From the NCBI GenBank assembly GCA_035771165.1, contig JAWNZC010000229.1:219501-283500 (forward strand): a stretch of DNA of 64,000 bases. Direction: 5' to 3'. Origin of the DNA: Paragorgia papillata. Taxonomy: Eukaryota; Cnidaria; Anthozoa; Scleralcyonacea; Coralliidae. Positions 1 through 10,887 of the stretch are shown here, in pieces (the stretch's first letter is position 1; each line of letters begins with the position of its first letter). The notes under the pieces were generated by a model. That model searched no databases, was not told the DNA's origin, and was given only the letters and a program-made list of their open reading frames with translations. The translations under genes and the position numbers were made by a program.

Positions 1-894
1 GAAATCTACAAACATTTCGTTTTGTGAAGTCGCCAGCTCTATAAAGAACCGCTGAAGATCACGAGAAAATCGTAAAGAAGCGAGGCGTACCGAGTTCTTC
101 TTAGGGGCTGTTTACATAGGAGGCGATATTCCTATTTGGTCAGACAAATAATCCAGCAGGCGTCTTGAGTCGTTCCACAAGAAATTAACAATGACCAAGC
201 TGCATGCATTAACTCTTTCCTGTCCGAATTTATTGGTCTTTACTCTTTAGTATTTTGTTCTGGCTAACGCAGTAACGCCAGACGATTTTATTCACCTCTG
301 GGGAAGCCCTCGCATAGGAACGATTTATTAATAAAGTAAGAAAATCGCTTTGTATTTACATAAAATTTTTTTTTCCTACGATAAGTACATGTCAGTGGTC
401 GCTACCATTAGCAGAAGGACCCATAAATGCCGCCATTTTGAAAGTGAAAATGGGGACACATTTTTGGCCAGAACCCGCAGTCCAGTTATATATATAGGTC
501 AGTGATTACCACTCATTCAATAGATCGTTTTCATCTGACGTCACGGCGGCCATATTGGTCTACCAAAACAATGAAATGGCGGCCATATTGGTGTACGGTA
601 TGGGAATTAGCTCTCTTATTCAAATATTTCGTATTGTTTCACCACCCCAATGGGGCCACCGATCACGTGAGTGAAAACGATCTATTAACTGTGATCTTGA
701 AAATGAATTCATTTTGGTGCGCGTGTTTGATGATATAGTTTTCTCGCAAAGCATTCTGGGAAGAGGTTAACTCCCACCTTTTATAATAATTTCGCGTGAC
801 TCCAGGCAGGGCGAGATTAGCAACGTCGCCGGGTCCCGGGCCTTCGGGGATTACATAAGATTATATACAAATACAAGACAATATCATAAGATAG
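1..894. other. 3' flank of archaemetzincin; no gene seen
   Basis: No convincing coding sequence. The only notable feature is a short direct duplication of a GGCGGCCATATTGGT-type block near 545-593. The region downstream of the archaemetzincin stop codon (on the minus strand) would hold its 3' UTR, but no poly(A) signal could be assigned with confidence. Confidence 0.5.
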
Positions 895-1296
895 TTATTT
901 ATTATAACAGTTTATATAGCTTAACACATTTCTCAACCAAATTAAACAATTTTCAAATTTATACAATGTATACATGTTTGGTGATTCTTTCAAACTATCA
1001 TTAACGCTGGCATGACGACATAGTTCTTCAAACGAATCTTGACAATGACAAGGACGTGAAACGTCAGGTGTAGTAGTTCTGACAATTTGGCAGTAATGCT
1101 CCATAAAACCTTTCAAAGCATGATATCTAGTCAGAACTGAAAAGTGAAGAAATTTCTGAAGTTTTCTTAAACAGACGGGACAAAGAAAAAGAGGCTGGTG
1201 TTGAGCTTGGTGGACGTTACTACTTTCATTCATAAGACAAGCAAAAAATGTGCAATGATGCATTCCTAATACATGACAAACTTCGTGTGTTAAGAC
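895..1296 (-). CDS. AMZ: Archaemetzincin, exon 3 (catalytic zinc site and C-terminus)
   Basis: Last coding exon of an archaemetzincin-type metallopeptidase. It begins after a pyrimidine-rich acceptor (TTTCTTTAG, AG at 1297-1298) with VLTHEVCHVLGMHHC. This carries the HExxHxxGxxH zinc site followed by the family's cysteines: C-x4-C-x-M, then a C-P-V-C pair 16 residues later. The family usually has Gly at the fourth residue of the HExxH motif; here it is Cys (HEVCH). The C-terminal LRKLQKFLHF and RYHALKGF segments also match the family layout. The exon has 402 nt including the TAA stop at 895-897 and joins in frame to the exon ending at 5312 (WRILK|VLTHE). Taken alone it would look like an unremarkable 122-residue ORF starting at an internal Met. 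Confidence 0.88.
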   Translation of the reverse strand, partial: VLTHEVCHVLGMHHCTFFACLMNESSNVHQAQHQPLFLCPVCLRKLQKFLHFSVLTRYHALKGFMEHYCQIVRTTTPDVSRPCHCQDSFEELCRHASVNDSLKESPNMYTLYKFENCLIWLRNVLSYINCYNK

Positions 1297-1484
1297 CTAA
1301 AGAAAGAAAATACACAAAAGGTGAACTAAAATGGGTTTATCAAAGCTTTTAGTTTCATTGCAAAGGTAACATGCATGCTACATGTATATTTTTGTAATGC
1401 CAAAAAACGGCTGTTAGGCTGGTGTATTCAAAAAAATATGTCTCTTTTTTTGTACTTTATATGACGTTTATAACCTTTTAGACG

Positions 1485-2515
1485 GCCGGCCAACCTCGAT
1501 AAAATAAAAGTGTCTCAAAAACACCGTTGATGACATTTTTTTGTTACAAGCAGGCAACAATGCTAAATCGTATCGGATAGTGTATACTTTGAAGGTGAGG
1601 GGTGTTGGCAGCCGTAATTATTGATTTATATACTAAAATTTAGAGCTTTTTGAAAGCACAATGTGATGGATGGGATATCTGTAAAGTGCTGCCTATTTAC
1701 GTTTGTGTTTTATTTGAATTAGCTAAATTTAGAATGCTATCCAATCAGCGTGCCTCTAGTTTTGCTTAACCTAATTCGCATAACTCACAATCATAAACAA
1801 ACAAGAAATATGGCATGAATACACCTAAATATAATACTTCGAAGAAAGGCCACAAAAAGGTAAGCTTGCCAAGAATCCGAAATTTATTAGATCTGGTAGC
1901 TACAGGAAAGTCTCATATTCGTAAATTACCTCGTTTTATTTTGGTAATTTGCCGATACCGCCATCTATCTACTGTTATAAAGCTGAGCTTTTGTACTATA
2001 GTATAGTATTGCTTATAATATCCTTAGACATTTAACTCACCGGTTCAACAGTACTATCTTGTGATACACGGAAGGCAACCGGTCTAGTCATCTTGATCAA
2101 TGTCTAAGCTACATTTCTATGCTGGTTGCCTGCTTGTAACAAAACGTTTTCAGATTGTTGTGGCTGTTCTTCTAAGTGTTATATTTAGGCGAATTTGCGC
2201 CATGTTTCTTGTTTGTTCATAATTGTGAGCTATGCGAATTAGAATAATCAGAACTTCAGGCACGCTGATTGGATAGCATTCTGAATTTGTAATTCAAATA
2301 ATACACAAACGTAAATAGGCATCGCTTTACAGATATCCCATCCATCAGATTGTGCTTTCAAAAAGCTCGAAATTTTAGTATATAAATCAATAATCACGAC
2401 TGCCAACACCCCTCACCTTCAAAGTATACACTATCCGATATGATTTAGCATGGTTGCCTGCTTGTAACAAAAAATGCCATCAAAAGTAATATTTTGAAGC
2501 CTTGGCCGGCCCTCT
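1485..2515. mobile_element. Fold-back element with ~320 bp inverted arms
   Basis: The left arm (1485-1813) and the right arm (about 2198-2515) are reverse complements with scattered mismatches and small indels. Both ends carry GGCCGGCCAA, and both arms share GTTACAAGCAGGCAAC. The centre (1814-2197) carries no recognisable gene; a further copy of the GGTTGCCTGCTTGTAACA motif sits at 2124-2141. It is a non-autonomous, MITE-like element of unknown superfamily, and no target duplication was identified. Confidence 0.75.
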
Positions 2516-3780
2516 ATTTAAAATTCTGAAAAGTTGTCCCCCAAAATGCAGGAAATGGCATTTCAGGAACTTTAGACTTCAAAATGTTCAGAGGGGGGGG
2601 GGGGGGGGCATACTCTTTAGCACAATCTGGTTTTCAAAGGGTCGTGTATACATAACGTAAAAATAGATAAATACATATTAAAACTGCTAACTATTTACAT
2701 ACTACAAACCTTTATCTGACACATATAGGCTCTGAGTTGTTGCTTGAAAGATGAAAAATTGATTGCCTTATATTATTAGTCATTTCACTAGAAAGTTCAA
2801 TCAATGGTTTTGCAGCTCTATAGGAGAAGCTTCTTTTCAGAAAATGTGTTTTTGGTTTCGCCAAAATTAATTATTACTTCGTAAATTGTATTTTTTACAT
2901 TTACCTCCGCCAGGAGGTTATGTTTTTACCTTTTATGTTTGTCTGTCTGTTTATCTCTTTGTCTGTCTGTCACCACGATATCTCATAAAATTTGATTATC
3001 TCACAGAATTTGGTTGAAATTTGGATGAGAAATTAACAAAAATCTGACCACAAGATTTTCCGTGTAGAAAAAATGCTTGATTGCGCCATTATCCTTATAT
3101 TATGCAAACATTTTTGCATAATTTTGGTACGAGTGCAATCAAGCATTTTATTCATTCATACAATATGTGTAAGCCTTGTGAGCCAGCCTGGTTACCGGGA
3201 TGGCTCGTTTTCTTTTTAAACATCTCTAATAACCCACTGGTGGAGGTATTTGCAGTCTCTGGGTGCTTTCTTGTTTATTTATATTTCGCTTTTGTGTACA
3301 GTACGTGTTGATAACAGTGTCGTGTCCCCAACAGATAAAAAAACATTGCCACGTGTCAATCAGACTGGCACTCCGGTATTTCTATATTTTAGTCTACGGT
3401 TAATATAGTACTCGGTGAAAAAATATGTGCTAAATACATACGTATAAACACGCTACAAAATAATGACAGACAGTATTAAATTACTCACATCTTTGGTTCT
3501 CCTTTATCATTAATTCCGGGTTTTCCCTCCCCCCCTACCGAAACGCCTGCGCTTCAGGCTAGGCGAGGCAAGTTGAGAGAAGGCCTGCAAGCACGCTATT
3601 CAGAAAAAAAACTCCACCCCCTTTTCCCAATTATGACATGAACCAATCACGTACGAGAAATATCATATGAAAAACGTTTATTTCCTGTCAACTGATTTGT
3701 TGCGAATGTCATGAAATCACTATAGAAGATAGGTACTAGATAGCGAAAATCTTTACAGAATTAACAGAAAAGGTGACAGA
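2516..3780. other. Intronic DNA with poly-G tract; no gene seen
   Basis: Contains a run of about 18 G at 2589-2606, just after a block (about 2545-2585) that resembles the sequence at 40380-40425 near the end of a hAT-like element. From 2905 it carries a CCTCCGCCAGGAGG segment followed by repeated CTGTCTGTTT-like sequence. The open frame at 3081-3311 has no recognisable homology. Confidence 0.45.
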
Positions 3781-3792
3781 ATTAACAGAAAG

Positions 3793-4088
3793 GGGTGTTG
3801 GTGGCACAGTGGTTAGTGCACGTGCCTTTCACCTCTGCGACCCGGGTTCGATTCCTGCACGGTGTAGTTATCTGATTAAAAAAAATTCCCCTTGGCCGCA
3901 TGTGAGAAGAGTGCTTCCAGTTTGACTCTACCAAACACCACAGGTTTCCTCCGGGTACTCCGGTTTCCTCCTGTAGTAACACTGGACCAATGAGGGTGGG
4001 CCCTTACTGGACCTCTGAGGATAACAGTTTAGATATAACTGATAGAGTTATCCAGTATAAATAAGGATAGTTTAGTTTAGTTTAGTTT
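3793..4088 (+). mobile_element. tRNA-derived SINE
   Basis: The head has a RNA polymerase III box A-like sequence (TGGCACAGTGGTTAG) and a box B (GGTTCGATTCC) spaced as in a tRNA. It does not close an acceptor stem, so it is not a functional tRNA. An unrelated body of about 200 bp follows, with CCGGGTACTCCGGTTTCC. The 3' end is a short tandem tail of TAGTTTAGTTT units (4067-4087). Short ATTAACAGAAA duplications flank the 5' side. Confidence 0.75.
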
Positions 4089-5311
4089 GACAATGTTTGC
4101 TGGCATCTGATTCTGTGTGATCTAGAGTTCAGATCTATAATTCGCACGAGTTTGCGACAACAAAACTCGTTGAACAGAATGGGCGCGGTCAAGCCTGCAG
4201 TGCAGGCGTTTCGGTAGGGGGAGGCGAGGCGAGCTGAGGAAACGCCTGCCAGCACGCTATTCAGAAAAAAATATGCGTTCGTCCATGAACACAGCAATCT
4301 CATTGGCTAATAATAATACTATATTGAACTTATATTGCGCATGTTAGCATGGAAATATGTTCACATGCGCATTACAAAAATGAAACCTAAAACCTACAGT
4401 AATTATTTACAATAAATATATCAAAGTTTATCAAAGTTTAAAAGCTGATTTAAATAAATAAGTCTTCAGTGCTGTTTTAAATGATGGAAAGTAATCTATA
4501 CTGCGAATATTCGCTGGCAATTAATATTAACAAATTCTCTTCCGATAAGGTGTAGATTGACATTTAGCTTGTTTGCGAACTCCGAAGACAATGAACGTTC
4601 CTCTCTAAATGTTTATTCTTAGTTTTAGTCGCGCTTGGTAGTTTGTTTTAAAACAGAAACTGAAATACTCCATTCGCAAGGTAAATATGTTGCGTAGCAC
4701 TATTGTAGCATTTCTTCAGACAAAGTAAGGAACTTCTTTAATTAATCAATTTCAAAACGTTGTCTAGTCAGGATAAAACCGTGCATGGTCAAACTATATT
4801 TATGGGTCAAACGCACACTACATTGAATGAAATACATATCTTAGTAACTTTACCGCATAATTAACTTTAGTAGCCTAGTGTTGTTTTGTCCATGAAGGAA
4901 AATCCTTACTTGTTTTATGCATATTAACGCCGTGTCGTGGTTTGCCGTCGCCAAAGTCTAGCACCGAACCGCGGTTTACAGATATGAATTTGGAACCAAG
5001 AACGATCAATAGATTTCTATACAATAGTTTGGATTGGTAACATGTTGTGACAAAATTACTGAAGTATTAGGAGTGCTCTTAAATGTGCTATCTAACCTGG
5101 GTAGTACGCTGTCTTGCTTTCCGTAATTCCCTGACAGCGATCATATTAATTTATTTCCCTAGGCTTTCCCCAAAGTATAATTGTATGAACTCCTTATAAA
5201 TTGACTTCTATCCTCTCCGTATTTTAAAGAAAATGGCCGCCTGAAATTTGCATTTTTTTGTGGACAATAAAGAGCTTTGAATTTTTCTTAAGATTGAATA
5301 AAGGAGCTTAC

Positions 5312-5697
5312 CTTGAGAATTCTCCACACCACTTCATTACCTAAATCTTTCATGTCAAAATCATGTCCGCCACCATGGCAATTTACTGGAGTTGAAGATA
5401 CATGTCCATTAGACATTGTTTGTGAAGGCACAAAAGAACTACAAGATATTAATGCAGGTTGTTCATCTATCTGAGGAGTGTCTTTTTCAGGAGATAATCT
5501 GTTTTCAACATTATCATAGGATATCTTAGGGTTCACCGTTGAATAATGACCAAAACTAATAACAGCACATCCTGAATCAAAACAAGCCTCACCAAGAACA
5601 AAGTTTAGTTCAGGACTAGGATATAAATCTAATGAAGACCAACCAACTATACAGAAACAGTCTTTTGGCTTGATTTTCTTCAGGTAATTAAGAATAT
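5312..5697 (-). CDS. AMZ: Archaemetzincin, exon 2
   Basis: Middle coding exon, 386 nt, between an acceptor (CCCCGTGTAG, AG at 5698-5699) and a donor (CAAG|GTAAGC at 5312/5311). The first codon is split: G from exon 1 plus AT gives Asp. The product reads DILNYLKKIKPKDCFCIVG, then a SLDLYP and an NFVLGEA segment. These match the archaemetzincin core, in which the corresponding vertebrate segments run DILKFLKKKKPEDAFCVVG and then a DLYP and an NFVFGQA motif. After that it has a divergent, low-complexity insert (SPEKDTPQIDEQ...) and ends EVVWRILK, leading directly into the zinc-binding exon. Both exon boundaries keep frame. Confidence 0.88.
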
Positions 5698-5879
5698 CTA
5701 CACGGGGAAAAATAACAAACTAGAATTATTTGTTTTGTACGAAAAGTTAATGCTCAGAAATGCAGACCATTGTGTTAAAAAAACATTTGTCTGCAATTCT
5801 ACATTTGTAGCTATATATTCGCTACACAGACGTTAATGAAAATGAAATAACAAAGATATATATATATATAATGATATTA

Positions 5880-6010
5880 ATAGGTGGTACTCCGAGTGAC
5901 GAACCATACCGGTCAAGTAGAGAAAGCTCTACTTGGCCCGGCTGGGATTCAAACCCACGACCTTCGGTTTACTAGTCCAACGCTCTACCGACTGAGCTAC
6001 AGGTCAAGTT
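5880..6010 (-). mobile_element. tRNA-Thr-like SINE head
   Basis: On the minus strand the sequence runs GTAGCTCAGTCGGTAGAGC (D arm and box A), then an anticodon-like loop CTAGTAA, then GGGTTTGAATCCC (T arm and box B). The two halves of the acceptor stem do not pair and the anticodon stem has a mismatch, so this is a tRNA-derived SINE and not a tRNA gene. A short palindrome (AAGTAGAGAAAGCTCTACTT) follows the head. Confidence 0.7.
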
Positions 6011-6103
6011 GGGAGCTGGTGGTTGAATGATGGTAATTAGGTTATATATATATATATATATACTGGTGGTTGAATGATGGTAATTAGGTTATATATATAT
6101 ATA
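6009..6103. repeat. Tandem duplication with (TA)n
   Basis: Two copies of a unit of about 43 bp (CTGGTGGTTGAATGATGG, AATTAGG, then a TA run), adjoining the SINE head. Confidence 0.7.
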
Positions 6104-6905
6104 CAAACGAGCACGTGTGATTTTGTTCACGGAATGTCGAAAAGTGCTCAATACCATAAAGGTAGAGCAAATATAATATAGTACAGTCGCCTGAAGATCG
6201 CCCCGCGTGAAACTGACAGTTGTGACATTCAACATTTTGATTGTCTATCCTTGTCAAGTTCAAATACTTTAGCTATCTATATAGTTATAGTAGCCCACTA
6301 TGGGCTGTATAAGACATATTAAATTACATATATAAATTATTGATGATTCTTGCACTTCACTATACCACACAACCATGCAACATGGTCCTTAAAACTCAAG
6401 AATCTCAAATCAAGAAGATGGCCAAGAGAGCGAACTGTAACTCGATCTAACCATTCTAACACCATTCATTGAGATGATATGAGAGTTGGCTGGGGTTTTG
6501 GAAGAGAGTAAATATAAACCTGCGAATAAAAGTGAACATCTAGGTGGAAGATGCTGTAGATCTTCGGAGGGATCAATGTAACGGTCATTATATATTGGCC
6601 ACTGCACAAATAACACCAAACTGGGACCAGTTTCAAAAACGGGCAAGGCCTTGCAGCTGGAATTAAACATTGGAATTGGGCCCAGCTTTATTGTATTTGC
6701 ACATGAGAAGAATCATTAATCATAAAAGACAACATTTTCACTGTAAATGGCAAATTAATTAAACCTGGGTTAGAATTCAGCCCCATTCAACTCGGTCAGT
6801 AGCCAGACCTATATATATATATATAAACAATGCCTAAATCGAAACAGTCCCAGCCACTGACCAACCCAACCAAGGTTGTTGAAATATTCAATATTTTGTA
6901 CTTAC

Positions 6906-7551
6906 CACCAACTAAAACTTGCTTTTCATTAGTTCGGCTGTGTATTCTTGTTTCAACATCCAAGTGTTCAATATTCAAGAATGGCAAAAGTTTGATTTCC
7001 ATTCCATAGAAAAACAACGAAGCAAATGTCACTACAATATCAAATAGACTTGAACAAGTACGTGTAGAGGTGAGGCTATTTTGTTCATATTCTTCGAGAG
7101 CTTTATTTATTGCTGTTTCCTCATTCATAGTACCAATAGGTACAATGTATATTTTTCGTTTATTAAATCGTCTTCTTGTTCGCAGACTGTGTAATTTTTG
7201 AAAGTCACACATTACTTTCCACTGCGGATATGTTTGAGAAAGTTTGCCTCTCATGCTTTCATTTGCTAGCTTTCGTACATTATTTTTGTCTTCTTCACAT
7301 GTTTCATCGTCTTCTTCGTTTTCAAATGGATAGAATAAGGACCATTCTTGATCAGCAGATGAGAAACTAGTGCTTAAAGCAAAAACCCGCTGTATTCCAA
7401 CGGGAAATTTCTTTAACTTTCCAACAATAGCTCTTTGACGAACAGCGGTACCCTGGCCCAATTTCAAAAGAAATATGGGCCAGGTAACCACTAATCTCAT
7501 TATCGCGTCATCAGGGCTAAATCCACTTATGACGATTGCAATTTCACTCAT
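6906..7551 (-). CDS. AMZ: Archaemetzincin, exon 1 (N-terminal region)
   Basis: First identified coding exon of an archaemetzincin, a zinc aminopeptidase-like family. The 3' half encodes KIYIVPIG and ASLFFYGMEIKLLPFLNIE, matching the family's (I/V)YIxxIG and FYGLxVKLLP motifs; it ends at QVLVG with a perfect GTAAGTAC donor. The full three-exon model gives 1434 nt, 477 residues plus stop, within the range of AMZ1 and AMZ2 proteins. I chose the ATG at 7551; the frame opens 27 nt upstream at a TTG, which is unlikely as a eukaryotic start. About residues 18-36 are encoded by one arm of an inverted repeat (7450-7497), so the true start may instead be in an unseen upstream exon spliced near 7450, where TTGGGCCAG resembles an acceptor. 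An acidic stretch (FENEEDDETCEEDKNN) is lineage-specific. Confidence 0.78.
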
Positions 7552-7647
7552 AGTCAATAAAAACGCGCGAAATTTCAACCAATAGGAAAGCAGAAGTCTT
7601 TAGTGGTTACCTGGCCCATATTCTTTGATTGGGCCAGGGTACCAGGC
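7450..7647. repeat. 48 bp inverted repeat spanning the archaemetzincin N-terminus
   Basis: 7450-7497 and 7601-7647 are near-perfect reverse complements, starting with GGTACCCTGGCCCAAT and ending near CAGGTAACCACTAA, about 200 bp overall. It has the size and shape of a small MITE. It contains the proposed ATG of the archaemetzincin and part of its N-terminal coding sequence. Confidence 0.8.
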
Positions 7648-7721
7648 TACCATTCCCTATGGCCAGCAGTCAAACATTTCGTGGCATTGAACTCTAAGTA
7701 AACTGGAACGCTAGCTAACTC

Positions 7722-8015
7722 CCAGACTGGAAAGTTTGCAAACTGCGCGACCGAGATCAGAATTTTCCGAAATTTTGCGCGCCCAATTTTCGAGTTTGCG
7801 CGCCCAGTACGAAAATTTGCGCGGATATTTTTTCCTTTTTCACGCTTTGCTGCGCGCTCGCGCTTGAAATATTGCGCAATAGCTTTTCCGACGCGGCTGA
7901 TTTTAAAATTGCGCGCCTGGTCGGAAATTCTCGAAATTTGCGCGCCCAGGCGCGCATTTGGTCCGAAATTGCGCAACCGAGATCTCGGTTGCGCGATACA
8001 AACTTTCCAGTCTGG
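7722..8015. mobile_element. hAT-type MITE with 8 bp target duplication
   Basis: A 294 bp element. Its ends are CCAGACTGGAAAGTTTG (7722) and the reverse complement with one change (to 8015). It is flanked by identical 8 bp copies of GCTAACTC (7714-7721 and 8016-8023), the target duplication length of hAT transposons. The inside is rich in GCGCGCC and TTTGCGCG repeats and carries no credible gene; the two overlapping minus-strand frames there are by-products of the repeat. Confidence 0.85.
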
Positions 8016-8070
8016 GCTAACTCCATAAGTCAGGCCATATGAATGGATGAAGCCAAAAATCTTTAAATGT

Positions 8071-8393
8071 TAGTTTTTCTGAGTTTTGAGCAGAAATACT
8101 TAACGCTGAACGTTGGCTGTATATGAAACTGAAACTATTGAAAAATGCTCTTTGCTATAGAAACTTCAAGACTTTAGCTAAAAGGGAAATAATTAAAAAA
8201 TATAAAAACAACAGCCATTTTGTTTGCCGTAGGTTTATACACTGATGGCAGTTGTTTTTATATCCTTTAATTATTTCCCTTTTAGCTAAAGTCTTGAAGT
8301 TTCTATAGCAAATAGCATTTTTCAATAGCTTCAGTTTCATATACAGCCCAACGTTCAGCGTTAAGTATTTCAGCTCAAAACTCAGAAAAACTA
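8071..8393. mobile_element. Long hairpin (fold-back) element
   Basis: Arms of about 140 bp (8071-8215 and 8243-8393) are reverse complements, separated by only about 30 bp. The outer ends read TAGTTTTTCTGAGTTTTGAG and its complement. No gene; the ORF at 8155-8439 is read through the right arm. Confidence 0.8.
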
Positions 8394-8730
8394 CAACAAG
8401 TTTCTTAGTGTTATTTCCCAGCGAAATATGGTCGAACATTTACATTTTAAAAAGTTTAAAATAACGAGGAAACTTATACTATACATCAAATTGAAGCCAA
8501 TGCTATTTCTAAATACATACGTATAAAACAATGTATTTCAATCCGTTGTTTTGGAGTAATTTGTTATCGTCCCAAACAAAATATATGGCAGGATGAAAAG
8601 CACGGGACTGACGGAGTGATGGGAGCCACCTGCAAAGGGACTGGCACTGGCTTCAAAATCCCCCCCTGAGTTATCGTTCCAATGTTTCGTAGCGGGCCTG
8701 GAACACTGATCTCTTCCCTGGAACCACTGC

Positions 8731-9012
8731 CTGGAACAACACCGCTGCCAAACGTTTGCCCGAAGACTAAGTAAGACTCGACTATTCATTTGTGTTTTTA
8801 AAAAAGGGTAAAGAAAATTACGAAGGGGTAAATTCAGAATATGTTACAATATTGACAAGGAAGCCATGCACAAAAAATTACCTTGCTTATAATTTTAACT
8901 TTTGTGTCGGACTCTCGGACCAGTCCAAATATTTCAGTGTTTTCCCGCTCTTTTTCCGAGGACGAGCTCGGACGTCGCACATGCGCAAAACGTTTGGCAG
9001 CGGTGTTGCCTG
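8731..9012. repeat. Inverted repeat of 26 bp arms
   Basis: GCCTGGAACAACACCGCTGC with AAACGTTT at 8730-8757 is repeated in inverse orientation at about 8987-9013. The intervening DNA holds no gene. It is probably a small MITE. Confidence 0.65.
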
Positions 9013-9610
9013 GAACATATATGACGCATTATGACGCATTGCGGCCTTAGAACTTGTTCCCAATCCCAAAGTTGACTGGCATAAGCAATCTTGACGTCAG
9101 AACGGTCAAATTATCCGGGGGAGGAATATTAAGTACTATGTGCCGGGGGAGTCGGAAAAGCCGTAAAGCAAACAACAGATGCCGGTTCGTTTAGTTTTCA
9201 CTGTTTAACAACAAATACAGTCAAAAGATGGCAAGTACACAACACGAGATATTGTTAACGCATTAAGATTGCTATAAAAGTTACAATTTAAGACTTGGAA
9301 TTGAATTCTTCGTAGATTTTATAGTCTGTTTTTCAGATTATATTATCGTGAAGTTTCTTCGTTGTCCGCACTGAAGAAAAACAACGAAATTTAAAGGTTT
9401 TACAGCTCAGTAATAGAAACAAATACAAGAAATTAGTGTCTTTATAAACCTTATTAAGTACTTCTTGTGTCCTTACATTCGTTTAAATATTCTTTTTGTC
9501 TGTTTTCAATCTATGAAAGCTTATGAACTTCAGAGGCAGCCATCTTAGGTAGTGGTCACTTCATCATACAACTGGCACGCAAAATCCGGCCTCATGCCCC
9601 ATCCAGTTTT
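9013..9610. other. No gene seen
   Basis: AT-rich sequence of about 600 bp without a credible frame or recognised repeat. Confidence 0.4.
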
Positions 9611-9686
9611 ATTGAGATCAGTGGGCGGGATCAATTGAGATCAGTGGGCGGGATCAATTGAGATATTGAGATCAGTGGGCGGGATC
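9611..9686. repeat. Three tandem copies of a 23-30 bp unit
   Basis: ATTGAGATCAGTGGGCGGGA occurs three times just upstream of the LINE fragment; the spacing differs slightly between copies. Confidence 0.8.
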
Positions 9687-10843
9687 GCATTCATGGAACA
9701 GTTCTACTGATGGAAATGGTGCAACTGTCAGGGTTGTACTGTTTGACTTTAGAAAGGCATTCGATCTAATAGACCACCACATATTGGTTCAGAAGCTCTT
9801 GTTGTATGATATTCCACATGGAATTGTAGCCTGGATCACAGATTTCTTGACCTGTCGTGAGCAAAGAGTCAAACTTTGGCCAAGAATGCTACTCGGAGTG
9901 GGATGCTATTCCATCAGGGGTACCACAAGGGACGAAACTGGGGCCGTGGCTTTTTGTTATCATGATCAACGATCTTAACACCTCCGGCGCAAACATGTGG
10001 AAGTACGTTGACGACTCAACCATCATGGAAACCATTCAGAAAAATGAAGTTAGCCATATGCAGGAAGCAGTAGATGATCTAGCCAACAAGTCCGAAGCTG
10101 ACAAGTTCCAGCTTAACGAAGCTAAGTTCAAAGAAATGCGTATCAGTTTTTCAAAATCTGAAAAAGAACTAGAACCTATTACAGTTAATGACAAAACTCT
10201 AGAGATCGTAGACCATGCCAAGATTTTGGGTTTGAATGTGTCAAGTAACTTGAAATGGAACGAACATGTAACCGAAATTATAAAGAAAGCATCGAAGCGA
10301 CTCTATTTTTTAACTCAGTTAAAACGTTCTAAAGTAGGTAGTAAAGAACTGGTACAATTTTTTAAATCTTGCATTAGATCTTTGATGGAGTATGCCTGTC
10401 CAGTTTTTCACGATAGTCTATCCGAGTATCTCTCAAACGATCTTGAGAGAATTCAAAAGCGTGCTATGCGCATAATTTATCCATCTATATCATACCAGCA
10501 AGCGTTAGTGTCTGCAGAATTAGTCCCTTTTGCTCTACGCCGCCAACATCTCACTGACAAACTTTTCCAGCAAATTTTGAACGATAATACTCATAAGCTA
10601 CATAAATTATTACCTGCTGTAAATAGTTCTTCGGTGAATTTAAGGAATAAGCGTAAATTTACAATGCCTAGGGTTAAGATTGACCGTTTTAAGCAGAGTT
10701 TCATTATTTTTAACTCATTGAAAGCATGTCATTAAGTATATATAGGTTAATACCTGTATAGCTAATTGTTAATATTTTTTATCAATTTATAACTTGTAAA
10801 CTTGACTTAATTCAGCCAATGGCTGCAATGTTTTAGTGATTAA

Positions 10844-10886
<43 letters not shown>
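9687..10886 (+). mobile_element. 5'-truncated CR1/L2-like LINE (reverse transcriptase fragment)
   Basis: The remnant encodes the back half of a non-LTR reverse transcriptase. It starts at about VLFDFRKAFDLIDH (RT domain A), then has PSGVPQGTKLGPWLF, the catalytic YVDD (Y-V-D-D), and a C-terminal segment with KRLYFLTQLKR and RIQKRAMRI typical of CR1/L2-type elements. A frameshift between about 9860 and 9885 moves the frame from that of 9784 to that of 9857-10735. The 3' end is an (ATCT)n tail (10838-10886), as expected for this kind of LINE. It is inactive and lacks the 5' part. Confidence 0.85.
10036..10886 (+). repeat. LINE 3' region with (ATCT)n tail
   Basis: The C-terminal RT extension ends with a stop at 10733-10735. 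A 100 bp 3' UTR and a perfect tetranucleotide (ATCT) array from about 10838 to 10886 follow. Confidence 0.7.

Positions 10887-10887
<1 letters not shown>

Larger units (their letters stand above)
1297..5311 (-). other. Archaemetzincin intron 2 (about 4.0 kb), filled with repeats
   Basis: Bounded by a GTAAGC donor (5311 downward) and a TTTCTTTAG acceptor (1297). It contains a 1 kb fold-back element, a tRNA-derived SINE, a homopolymer G run and unassigned AT-rich DNA. Two direct copies of an 80 bp block that ends in a GCACGCTATTCAGAAAAAAA-type sequence lie at about 3539-3612 and 4195-4272. Confidence 0.8.
5698..6905 (-). other. Archaemetzincin intron 1
   Basis: A 1.2 kb intron with a canonical GTAAGTAC donor immediately downstream of exon 1 and a GTGTAG acceptor. 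It holds a tRNA-like SINE and a short tandem duplication. The remaining sequence (6106-6905) shows no gene; the ORF at 6410-6670 has no recognisable homology. Confidence 0.8.

Noticed and set aside
3793..3862. tRNA gene on the plus strand
   Set aside because: Boxes A and B are present but the acceptor stem does not pair and a SINE body with a tandem tail follows.
5928..6004. tRNA-Thr gene on the minus strand
   Set aside because: D and T arms look right, but acceptor halves do not pair and the anticodon stem has a mismatch; a SINE head is the better explanation.
7647..8026. Two overlapping minus-strand ORFs (109 and 89 residues)
   Set aside because: They lie within the 294 bp hAT-type MITE and are by-products of its GC-rich repeats.
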